From positions 1-40,075 of the forward strand of contig CADBGC010000006.1 of assembly GCA_902794055.1 (NCBI GenBank): a stretch of DNA of 40,075 nucleotides. Reading direction: 5' to 3'. Each line of letters begins with the position of its first letter. The stretch's first letter is position 1. Below the pieces are notes generated by a model. The model saw nothing but the letters and a program-made list of their open reading frames with translations. It ran no database searches and was not told the DNA's origin. Of the stretch, positions 7,244 to 14,995 are shown one piece after another. The position numbers and the translations under genes were made by a program. The stretch is from an uncultured Eubacteriales bacterium (lineage in GTDB: Bacteria > Bacillota > Clostridia > Christensenellales > CAG-138).

Positions 7244-9417
7244 GTATCCACGGGGGTGCCGCCCTCGGTTACCTCGAGGTTGACCTGGTCGTTCTGACCG
7301 CCGATGGTTACGGTGAAGGTGTAGGTGTTGCCGCCCTCGAACTCGAAGTCGTCATAACGGCCGGGGATGTTACCGTTGCTGGAAGCGATCCAGATACGGT
7401 CGCCGGGAGTCGGGTTGGTGATACACCAGTCATAGGTGCCTGCGGGGATCTCGATAGCGATCTCGCCGGTAACGATGATGTTCTGAGTGGTGCAGGAGCC
7501 GTCCGCATTTACGGGGATCTTGTACTCGAACTGATCGTAGGTGCCTGCGGGAGCATCGCCGGAGGAGGTAAGACCGCCGGACTCGGGGATGATCGTGCCG
7601 TAAGCGGTCGCATCGGCATCGAGGAGCATCTGATAGCCGGAGCCATCGCCCCAAACGTCCTGAGGAACGCTGAGAACTACGGTAGCGGTGGTGGCGTTGG
7701 GATCGCGATACTTCGCCTTAACGGTGAGGTCGCTCCAAACGGCTGCGCCGTTGTAATCCCAACCGGTGAACTCATAACCCTCATGGGTGGGAGGAGTGGG
7801 GAAGGTGCTCTCATCGAGAACGGTACCGGCCTCAACGAGCTGGGTGCCGAGAACGGAGTTGTCGAGACCGTCAACGAAGGTAACGGTTACGTCGGGAACT
7901 TCGATAGGATCGATGGAGAGGTCGTTCTTGATGTACATGGAAACGACTTCAACGCCGCCGGGGCCGATAGCGCCGAGGCTCTCGGCTGCCGCGGTCTGGG
8001 GGTTGATGGCATAGAGGCCATGGTTGCTCGCGTCAAGGAACTGTGCCCAGTAGATGGAATCGGTGGCGAAGTCATAGGTCATTGCCTGAACGTAGCTGTT
8101 GGAAATGCCGGTGTTGCCGATGAGGGCGCCGCTGCCGTTGGTGAGGTCGAGCGCATAGAGGCCGCCGTCACTGCTCATGGTGTAAGCATTGCCCTGCTGG
8201 TCGATCGCGAGAAGGTAAACAGCATTGGGTACGTCTACCGCAGCGATAGCGGTGGGAACGCCGGTTGCAAGATCAACGGAAACGAGACCTGCATCGATGC
8301 TGAGACCGTACATGGTCTGGTTCGCATGGTTGTATGCCATACCGATGACGCCGCCGACAGCATTCGCATTGTTGCCGGGATAGCTTACGGAGTAGGTGTT
8401 GGCATCCATGATGTAGAACTTATGATCCGCACCGTTGGAGTCGTAGATGTAGCCGTAAACGTTGCCGCCTGCGAATGCGCCTGCCCAAGCCTGCTGGCCG
8501 AGGGGAGCGAGAACGCTAACGGTGGAGGGATCGTAATCTGCGAAGCCGATCCAGTTGTCGGCAAGACCGGAGGAAGCGAGAGCATAGGTCGCATAGCCCT
8601 CGAGGTTGACGGCGGGAAGAGCCTCGGTTACGGTGATGGTAGCAGTGCCGGAAACGGTGGGAACCGCGGCGCTGGTAACGGTGATGGTGGTGGTGCCCTC
8701 GGCAACGCCGGTCACAACGCCCGCGGCGTTAACGGTCGCGATAGCGGCATCGGCGGTGGAGAAGGTAACGCTCTTGTCGTAAGCCGCAGCGGGAAGAACC
8801 TCGTAGGATACGCGAGCGGTACGGCCGGCGGGAACGGTAACGGGATCAACGTTGATGGACTCAGCCATGACGGGCTGGCCAACGTAAACGTTGTCTACCA
8901 TGAAGTAGTCGCCGTTGGGGTTGACGCTGCTGTCCTTGGTGTAGGACCAGGTCAGAGTGTGGGAACCGGCGGAAAGCTCGGTCGCGTAGGTTTCCCAATC
9001 AACGTTGTCGTAAGCGCCCTGGGTGAACATAACGCTGCCGTCGATCGCGAAGTCGCAGTGATCCCAGTAGGTGCTGGAGCCTTCGCCCCATGCCTTGAAA
9101 TCAAACTGAACGATATCGCCTGCCGCCGCGGTAACGGTGGTGCTGACCTCGGAGGTGGAGCTCGCAACGCCTTCGTTGCTGCTCTTAGCCGCATCGCCTT
9201 CAACTACCCAAGGATACTGTCCCTCGGAGGTGAAAACGAGATTGCCGCCCGGAACGTTCAGCGCCTCGTCGAGGTTGGCTGCGTCGCGGGTGGATTCACG
9301 GGGCATAGCCATCGCCGCGGTGGACGGGGTAGCCGTGCGGGACTCTGCGATCGCGGGAACGGTTACAAGGGAAAGAACCATTGCGATTGCGATCACGATT
9401 GCGAAGATTTTCTTCAT
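7213..9417 (-). CDS. Secreted adhesin with Big2, propeller-like and gingipain-type DUF2436 domains, frameshifted near its C terminus
   Basis: As sequenced, 734 residues. ATG 9417-9415 is preceded by GGAAGGAG. Signal peptide (MKKIFAIVIAIAMVLSLVTVPAIA), DAANLDEALN motif and beta-sandwich, Big2 domain (KSVTFSTADAAIATV), propeller-like repeats, Listeria-Bacteroides-type repeat (EGYEFTGWDY), and a DUF2436-like domain (WGDGSGYQMLLDADATAYG, TTQNIIVTGEIAIEIPAGTYD, PGDRIWIASSNG). The frame then ends after the C10 tract in TPPPIPPSPL and a stop at 7213. With 8 or 11 C the frame would continue into the linker, beta-sandwich and dockerin at 6467-7243. So the dockerin is present or absent depending on tract length: phase variation, slippage or a sequencing error are all possible. 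Confidence 0.85.
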   Translation of the reverse strand: MKKIFAIVIAIAMVLSLVTVPAIAESRTATPSTAAMAMPRESTRDAANLDEALNVPGGNLVFTSEGQYPWVVEGDAAKSSNEGVASSTSEVSTTVTAAAGDIVQFDFKAWGEGSSTYWDHCDFAIDGSVMFTQGAYDNVDWETYATELSAGSHTLTWSYTKDSSVNPNGDYFMVDNVYVGQPVMAESINVDPVTVPAGRTARVSYEVLPAAAYDKSVTFSTADAAIATVNAAGVVTGVAEGTTTITVTSAAVPTVSGTATITVTEALPAVNLEGYATYALASSGLADNWIGFADYDPSTVSVLAPLGQQAWAGAFAGGNVYGYIYDSNGADHKFYIMDANTYSVSYPGNNANAVGGVIGMAYNHANQTMYGLSIDAGLVSVDLATGVPTAIAAVDVPNAVYLLAIDQQGNAYTMSSDGGLYALDLTNGSGALIGNTGISNSYVQAMTYDFATDSIYWAQFLDASNHGLYAINPQTAAAESLGAIGPGGVEVVSMYIKNDLSIDPIEVPDVTVTFVDGLDNSVLGTQLVEAGTVLDESTFPTPPTHEGYEFTGWDYNGAAVWSDLTVKAKYRDPNATTATVVLSVPQDVWGDGSGYQMLLDADATAYGTIIPESGGLTSSGDAPAGTYDQFEYKIPVNADGSCTTQNIIVTGEIAIEIPAGTYDWCITNPTPGDRIWIASSNGNIPGRYDDFEFEGGNTYTFTVTIGGQNDQVNLEVTEGGTPVDTPPPIPPSPL
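7235..7244. repeat. Homopolymer G10/C10 tract at the frameshift
   Basis: Ten G on plus. Eight or eleven would restore one continuous reading frame through the dockerin. It is the only such long homopolymer I noticed inside a coding region here. Confidence 0.95.
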
Positions 9418-9555
9418 GTGTGAATCTCCTTCCAAAGATTTTTTTAAGTCTAAAACCGCGTCCGGCTCTAAGCTCGGAAGCCCGGAACCGTGGGCCGCAG
9501 TATTAGCTTCGATGAAATATGCGCACGGGAAAGCCATTCCATAATGCGTATCACT

Positions 9556-9584
9556 ATTATATCAGAATGTTGCCGAAAATGTAA
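9556..9584 (-). promoter_or_regulatory. Promoter of the 9417 adhesin gene
   Basis: TATAAT at 9561-9556 on minus with a poor -35 (TTACAT, 9584-9579) at 17 nt. The sequence TTCTGATATA around the -10 is shared with the promoter of the cohesin gene. The leader of about 135 nt ends in GACTTAAAAAAATCTTTGGAAGGAG-like sequence, also shared with the cohesin gene. I see no gene in 9418-9737. Confidence 0.55.
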
Positions 9585-9737
9585 GGGGGTTTATGCAATT
9601 TTTGAAACATAGCATTCCGTTAGCTACTCGTCTAATTTGCTTTGATTTAAACTGTTTTTTAAACTATGTATTGCCTATTTGTTATATATTATTTATTCCG
9701 ACACCTTTTTTGGCCGTTTATCGCGCCGAATTGCCCC

Positions 9738-10520
9738 TCAATCCAAAGGGGTGTTTAAAAACCTATCGAATATGGGCGCGAGCTTTTCCGGCTCTCCGCT
9801 GGTCGTGAATACGACTTTTCCGCAGCCTCCGGGATTCAAAAGCCCGTTTCGCTCGAGCACCCTTCCAAGCTGGCGCGCCGTGGCGCGGTTGCCGTCAAAC
9901 AGCCTGCACTCGCCCTTGAAATGGCGCAGGAAATACTCGCGGATCGCTTCGCCCGCGAAAACGTAATGAGTGCAGCCGAGCACGATCGCATCCGCCGTTT
10001 CGCCGAAATAGGGCTCAAGGTACTCGTTGAGGATGTCGTCATACGCGCCAATCTCGGTTTCGCCGCGCTCCACCCTTGCAACCATGCCGCTTAGGCCGAT
10101 ATTGATAACGCGGGAAGGATCGGGCATGCGCTCCAAAAGGGCGCGGTAGCGGGCAAGCCGCGTGGTCGCCGCCGTTGCAAGCATAAACACCTTGCCCTCC
10201 CCCGCTCTTTCGCAGGCGGGCTTGATCGCGGGCTCGATGCTGACCACCGGCACGGCGAGCTTTCTTCTTAATATGTTTATGGATGCGCTCGTTGCGGTGT
10301 TGCAGGCGAGCACCAGCGCCTTTACGCCGTGCTCAACGAGATAATCCGCCGCTGCCGAGGTGAGCGAAAGGATCTCCTCCTCGGTTCTGTCGCCGTAGGG
10401 GGCGTTTTTATTGTCGCCATAAAATATGAAGTTTTCCTTCGGCAGAAGCAGGCGCGCATCCCGAAGGAGGCTCACTCCGCCCATGCCCGAATCGAAGATG
10501 CCGATAGGTCTTTTGTCCAT
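9738..10520 (-). CDS. murI: Glutamate racemase
   Basis: 260 residues, the usual length of MurI. It interconverts L- and D-glutamate in the cytosol, supplying D-Glu for peptidoglycan. The two catalytic cysteines are present in their motifs: C73 in LACNTATSA and C183 in LGCTHY. The N-terminal IGIFDSGMGG motif (about 6-15) and YGDNKNAPYG are also typical. Start ATG 10520-10518 follows GGAG. It lies 95 nt downstream of citXG on the same strand, probably with its own promoter. Confidence 0.95.
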   Translation of the reverse strand: MDKRPIGIFDSGMGGVSLLRDARLLLPKENFIFYGDNKNAPYGDRTEEEILSLTSAAADYLVEHGVKALVLACNTATSASINILRRKLAVPVVSIEPAIKPACERAGEGKVFMLATAATTRLARYRALLERMPDPSRVINIGLSGMVARVERGETEIGAYDDILNEYLEPYFGETADAIVLGCTHYVFAGEAIREYFLRHFKGECRLFDGNRATARQLGRVLERNGLLNPGGCGKVVFTTSGEPEKLAPIFDRFLNTPLD

Positions 10521-10552
10521 CTTTTGCTCCGTTGCGGTGGGGTATCTGTCTA

Positions 10553-10581
10553 ATTATAAATGGTGAACGGCGGATCGCGAA
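10553..10581 (-). promoter_or_regulatory. Possible murI promoter
   Basis: TATAAT (10558-10553) on minus, 32 nt before the murI start, with a weak -35 (TTCGCG) at 17 nt. The near-perfect -10 is the main support. Confidence 0.4.
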
Positions 10582-10615
10582 CAGCCGAGATCTATCTTAC
10601 GAAGGTATCCCTTCA

Positions 10616-12172
10616 TTATTCAAGTTCACTCAGCATATACGTCGACTCCTCGCTTTCCGAGGAAGCGAGCAGCGCCAAAGCCCGCGCATAATGCTTTTCG
10701 ATCTCTTCGAGAAACAGCGCCAGAGCGAGCATATCCGCCGCGCCGCCGCAGCTTATGTTTCTTTCGATCAGCTCCGCATCGAACTCAAGAAGCGCCGCGT
10801 TGAACTCGGCGGGCTCAAGGCGCATGGCGAGCGTGGAAAGCTCCGAAGCGCGTTTTTTCACGAACGCCGCGCCCTCTTCTCCCCCGCGCTTGAGGGCGTT
10901 GTTGTCGTCCATCACCGCCATAACGCGGGTAAGCGCATACGCCCACGCGAGCTCCGAGCCGCCCTGACCGTGTCTATTATAATACTCCCCTTTGGCGGCT
11001 TTTGCAAGCATCGCGAGCGGAAAACCCTGCTGTGCCTGCTGAACGGGGCCGTCCACGCCGTATTTTTCGCGCATTTTCGCGCCGTTGGAGGTGGCTGCGC
11101 TGTTGTCGCCGAGCGAGCGGGCAAGCTCCGCCGCCGTGCGCACGAGGCTGTCGGCAAGATTGTATCCATTCGGCAGCTTGCCGCGAAGCCCGCATTCATC
11201 CGCCGCAAATATGCCGCTTGCGATATCGTGCGCCGCCGCGCTTGCGAGCAGCCCGAGCGAATAGATCGCGCCGCGATGGGTGTTCACTCCGCCCGTAGCA
11301 TCGAGCATGGCCTTTTCGGCATCGATGCCGATGCTTCTCAGGCTGCTGAAGAATTCCTTTGCCGAAGCATCGTTTTTTTCACCGCAGCAGTATTGTATCG
11401 TGCTTGCCGCAATGCGCTCGTAATACATTTCCAGGCTTTCGGCGCTGCGTTCAAAAAGCTCAGCGTCCATGTCCGTGTTGGCACCGCTGTTGTTTTCATC
11501 CACAAGCCCGGGCTTGGGCGTTATATGCACCTCCGAATAAAGCGCATTTTTCGCAAGCAGCCCAATTTTCCGTGCAAGCCAATATGAAAGCATCCTCTGC
11601 ACGGCCTTTTGCAGCTCCTCCACCGTGTGGGCGCGGCTTCGGGCGCAAAGCGATGCGTTTTTCGCGCAGATAAAGCATTTTCGAGGTTCGCTCCTTCCGA
11701 GCTTTTCGCCGTTTTTCGCGATAACGTCCATATCAAAGAGCCTGCCCGCGGGATGCTGCTCCTCTATCTCCATGCATATTCGCTTGAGTTTTTCGGGGCT
11801 CATATCGAGCGCGATAAGCGCCTCTATGCCCGTGTTTTCATTTATAAAGCGCAGCTCCGCGCCGCTCCCATCCCTCGCTTCGAGCATCTTGCCGATGCCC
11901 GCACTCATCATCAGATGGAGCACCGCATCCAAAAACGCCGCATCGATAAGCCCGCTGCGCTTGTTCGGCCCTGCGATATTCATGCCGATGCACACCACGC
12001 AGCGGTTTTCCCCGCCGCGCTCGAGCATTTCCCGCTGCTCCCAAACGCGCCTTTCGCGCCTTGCCGCCATCTGCTCCACGCTTGCGGGAGCGAAGATGTA
12101 TTCCTTTTTTTCGCTGTCTTTTTTCATTCGAATAGTATTCCGTGCCCCTTCTTCCGAGCACCGTTTAAACAA
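10616..12172 (-). CDS. citXG: CitX-CitG fusion: citrate lyase prosthetic group synthesis and transfer
   Basis: About 518 residues. The N-terminal third is CitX (apo-citrate lyase phosphoribosyl-dephospho-CoA transferase: ERRVWEQREM, GRLFDMDVI, RSEPRKCFIC). The rest is CitG (triphosphoribosyl-dephospho-CoA synthase: EVHITPKPGLVDENNSGAN, DATGGVNTHRGAIYSLGLL). CitG makes the precursor from dephospho-CoA and ATP, and CitX attaches it to Ser14 of CitD. Natural citXG fusions are known in other bacteria. TTG 12172-12170 is preceded by AAGGAG at 6 nt; ATG 12127-12125 is an alternative but its purine-rich site lies about 17 nt away. It is the last cit gene of the operon, after the RCC1 protein. Confidence 0.9.
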   Translation of the reverse strand: MFKRCSEEGARNTIRMKKDSEKKEYIFAPASVEQMAARRERRVWEQREMLERGGENRCVVCIGMNIAGPNKRSGLIDAAFLDAVLHLMMSAGIGKMLEARDGSGAELRFINENTGIEALIALDMSPEKLKRICMEIEEQHPAGRLFDMDVIAKNGEKLGRSEPRKCFICAKNASLCARSRAHTVEELQKAVQRMLSYWLARKIGLLAKNALYSEVHITPKPGLVDENNSGANTDMDAELFERSAESLEMYYERIAASTIQYCCGEKNDASAKEFFSSLRSIGIDAEKAMLDATGGVNTHRGAIYSLGLLASAAAHDIASGIFAADECGLRGKLPNGYNLADSLVRTAAELARSLGDNSAATSNGAKMREKYGVDGPVQQAQQGFPLAMLAKAAKGEYYNRHGQGGSELAWAYALTRVMAVMDDNNALKRGGEEGAAFVKKRASELSTLAMRLEPAEFNAALLEFDAELIERNISCGGAADMLALALFLEEIEKHYARALALLASSESEESTYMLSELE

Positions 12173-12178
12173 AGCGGC

Positions 12179-12196
12179 TCTCCTTGAAGAAAAGGA
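12179..12196 (-). promoter_or_regulatory. Hairpin over the citXG ribosome binding site
   Basis: On minus CTCCTT-TTCTTC-AAGGAG forms a 6-bp stem in which AAGGAG is the putative Shine-Dalgarno of the TTG start at 12172. It could lower or control translation of citXG. It is not followed by a U tract, so it is not a standard terminator. Confidence 0.4.
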
Positions 12197-12229
12197 GCGC
12201 CGCCGTTTTTTTCATTCGGGAAGCTTCGC

Positions 12230-13915
12230 TCAGTTCGTTCTGCCGATGAGCCTGTTTGTGCCGTCCTCAAAAACGATGATGGTATAACCCGTTCCTGCGG
12301 AGATCGCCGCCGCGCCGCCGAACCTGCTTACGCCGCATTCGCCGTCGTCGTTCTTTCCGCAAGCGAGCAGCGTTCCGTCCGCCTTGAGGGCAACGGTGTG
12401 GTAAGCGCCCGCCGAAACAAAGACCACGTCGGTCCAGGAGGAAACTTCGCACTGGCCATAGGTATTGTCGCCGCAGGCTGCAACCGTTCCATCCTCCCTG
12501 AGGCCGACCGCATGCCTGTTGCCTGCGGAGATCTGCTTAATGTTTTCCCAGGAGGATACGTCGCACTGGCCGGAGCCGTTCGCTCCCGAGGCGACCGCTC
12601 TGCCGTTTTGCATAACGCCATAGCAGGAATCCATGCCGGATGCGATATAAACGATCTCACGCCAGGATGCCGTATTGTTTGCGCCATCGGCGATCGAGCC
12701 CGTGAACACCACGGTGCCGTCGGCTCTCAGACCCATTGAATGGGCAGCGCCGCATGAAACCATTACTATCTGATCCCAGGAGGATACGTTCGTGCAGTCA
12801 TCGGTATTTCTGCCTGCGCTGTGCACTCTGCCGTCTTTGCCCACGGCAAGAATAAACGGGGTTTTGCCAACGGAGATCTGCTTAATATCCGTCCAATTCG
12901 GTTCGCCCGTCACCCAGGCATCGCCATACAGCTTGACCGTGCCGTCCAGATCGAGCATCGCATAAGCGTTTTCGGAGCCGGCATTCGGCATCCTGCTGAT
13001 CAGCTCAACTATAGCAGCCGTCATATCCCTGCTGTTTTTATAATCGCCGAGCTTTCTGAAAATACTGTAGGCAGCGAAGACCTCGCCGTTTGCATAGAGC
13101 TGCTCCGCCCTCGCGTACTGCGCTTCGGCATCCTGCAGCTCGGGCACGTATCCGCTCATATTGAAGCATTTTTCGGCAACCGAGGTCATTCCTCTTTCCA
13201 GCGCGGCAATGCCGGTCTGCGTCCATTCCGAAGCGATGCTTTCATCCAACGCCGCCAGCTTATCCTCTGCGGTAAATCGCCTTGCCGCATTGAAGAGCGA
13301 GTTTGCAGAGTCAAGATCGAATACCGCAAGCGCAGCCTTACCCTTGTTCATAAGAAGCTCGATAGCCCTCGGCATCGCCTTTTCGCTGCATAAGCCGAGC
13401 CTCTCCACCGCTCGCGATATGCTCGATGCGTTCACTCCCGCAGCAAGCGCCGCGCTTGCCGCGTTGATTCTGATATCGTCTATCCTATCCGAGTTTCCGT
13501 CCGCATTCGAAACGCACTCCAAATACGCCTCACCGCGGGAGATCATATCGTTTTCAAACGCATTTTCCGCAAGGCGGAGATAGCAGTCATCCATCCTTGC
13601 AATGTCCTCCGCGTTTGAGCCCGCCTTCATATAGCAAGCCGAAGCAAGATCGAAATTACCCTCATTATAGGCATTATCGCCCGCAAGCTTCCATGCCTGC
13701 TTTGAGACCTTAACGGAGTCGGAATACTTCGGTATGGATTCAAGCTTCAGCGCGGCCTGAACGTAGTTTCCGCTGTTATACAGGTTTCTTGCCTGCGCAT
13801 AGGTTTCCGCGGGCTCCACCACCCTGGGGTAAACGTATTCAACATATGCATAAGCTGCTCCGACCGCAAGCACGGCAAGCACTATTGCGATTATTATGCT
13901 CTTTTTTCTTAACAT
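12230..13915 (-). CDS. Membrane-anchored protein with RCC1-type repeats
   Basis: 561 residues. An N-terminal membrane segment (about 6-26, IIIAIVLAVLAVGAAYAYV) anchors an outward-facing protein. Residues about 37-310 are helical with TPR-like repeats (AQARNLYNSGNYVQAALKLESI, FAAYSIFRKLGDYKNSRDM). Residues about 320-561 are RCC1/BNR-like propeller repeats (GAAHSMGLRADGTVV, GNRHAVGLREDGTVAACGDN, GAYHTVALKADGTLLACGKN). Start ATG 13915 follows GGAGCAG. It lies 16 nt after citC and 57 nt before citXG on the same strand, so it is very likely in the citrate lyase transcript. No role in citrate metabolism is known to me; its function is unknown. Confidence 0.85.
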   Translation of the reverse strand: MLRKKSIIIAIVLAVLAVGAAYAYVEYVYPRVVEPAETYAQARNLYNSGNYVQAALKLESIPKYSDSVKVSKQAWKLAGDNAYNEGNFDLASACYMKAGSNAEDIARMDDCYLRLAENAFENDMISRGEAYLECVSNADGNSDRIDDIRINAASAALAAGVNASSISRAVERLGLCSEKAMPRAIELLMNKGKAALAVFDLDSANSLFNAARRFTAEDKLAALDESIASEWTQTGIAALERGMTSVAEKCFNMSGYVPELQDAEAQYARAEQLYANGEVFAAYSIFRKLGDYKNSRDMTAAIVELISRMPNAGSENAYAMLDLDGTVKLYGDAWVTGEPNWTDIKQISVGKTPFILAVGKDGRVHSAGRNTDDCTNVSSWDQIVMVSCGAAHSMGLRADGTVVFTGSIADGANNTASWREIVYIASGMDSCYGVMQNGRAVASGANGSGQCDVSSWENIKQISAGNRHAVGLREDGTVAACGDNTYGQCEVSSWTDVVFVSAGAYHTVALKADGTLLACGKNDDGECGVSRFGGAAAISAGTGYTIIVFEDGTNRLIGRTN

Positions 13916-13931
13916 ATTCGCTGCTCCTTTA

Positions 13932-14969
13932 TCAAACGGTTTCGTCCGTCATTGCGCCGCGATCGGTGCTTCCGTATTCGCGCGCTTCCTTGCTCGGCAC
14001 GACCATATCCTTTATTATATCATAAGTTGAGGCCGGAACAAACCTTTTTATCAAATTTATATCGCCGTTTTTCATCGCTTCGCGCACTTTGCTCGCGCTG
14101 ATGCCGCCCTTGCGCTCTATTTCTATGACCTCTATGCCGAATTTCGGCAGTATCCGCTTCATGGCCTCGTTGTATGCGCCCGTTACCTCGCAGTAGGGCT
14201 CGGTGCCCACAAAGCGCCTTGTTATTTCAAGCGCAGGCGCTATTCTTTTCCCAAATAATGTAAGATCAAGTTCAACGTTCACGTCCTTCGCCTTCGCCAT
14301 ATCCTTTATAAAATAGGTTGGGAAGGTGGAATGCGAGATCATATAGTCCCCGCTTTGATGAAGAATAAGATTTTTTATATGCGCCGTGCCTTTTTTTACC
14401 ATTTCATAGCGCAGGCTGAAAGGAAACTCGGACGCATCCTCGCTGACCACGAAAACGTGCAGCGTGTCCACGAGCGCAGCCGCGGTCTCCATCAAGTACT
14501 GATGCCCGAGCGTGAAGGGGTTGCAGTTCGCCACGATCGCGCCCTGCACTCCCTCGCCCTTTTCGAGCGAATCGAGATAATCCGAAAGCCCTCTGCGGCT
14601 GTTTTCCATATAGACCGCGCCGTTTACCTCGGCGAGCGGGAAGAAGCCGAGGCTTCGGAACATGTATTCGTTCTGCGGCTTGGTGAAAAGAAAGAGCTTC
14701 TTTCTTCCCATCATATAGGCGCGCGAAACGAGGCGCGAAACTATCGCCGCCGCGCCGCCCTCGCCCTGAAGGCTGTCGTCCACCGCGATGTATTTGAGCA
14801 CGCTGCCGCACAGAGAGCCCGTTCCGAGCATTTCGCCGTCCTCATCCGTCAAAAAAACGGTGTGTTCAGCGCCGCCCTCGTATCTAAGCCCCATCTTTTC
14901 AAGGAACCTATTTAATTTTTCAAGCTGCGGGCCGTATAGACCCGCAGCTTCCGAAATGATAAAACTCAA
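13932..14969 (-). CDS. citC: [Citrate (pro-3S)-lyase] ligase
   Basis: 345 residues. Activates citrate lyase by acetylating the thiol of the CitD prosthetic group, using ATP and acetate. Residues about 1-125 form a GNAT-like domain. From about 140 there is a nucleotidyltransferase domain with the ANCNPFTLGHQYLME motif (the HxGH-like ATP site) and GISASKVREAM near the end. The start is TTG 14969-14967 with AAAGGAAAG about 11 nt upstream; no ATG is available without cutting the GNAT domain. Gap to citF is 26 nt, same operon. Confidence 0.93.
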   Translation of the reverse strand: MSFIISEAAGLYGPQLEKLNRFLEKMGLRYEGGAEHTVFLTDEDGEMLGTGSLCGSVLKYIAVDDSLQGEGGAAAIVSRLVSRAYMMGRKKLFLFTKPQNEYMFRSLGFFPLAEVNGAVYMENSRRGLSDYLDSLEKGEGVQGAIVANCNPFTLGHQYLMETAAALVDTLHVFVVSEDASEFPFSLRYEMVKKGTAHIKNLILHQSGDYMISHSTFPTYFIKDMAKAKDVNVELDLTLFGKRIAPALEITRRFVGTEPYCEVTGAYNEAMKRILPKFGIEVIEIERKGGISASKVREAMKNGDINLIKRFVPASTYDIIKDMVVPSKEAREYGSTDRGAMTDETV

Positions 14970-14995
14970 TTAAAGCTTTCCTTTCGCTTTCTCCG

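Noticed and set aside
7783..9423. A 546-codon plus-strand open frame opposite the 9417 adhesin
   Set aside because: The minus frame has a signal peptide, domains and a good ribosome binding site; the plus frame reads as repetitive antisense of it.
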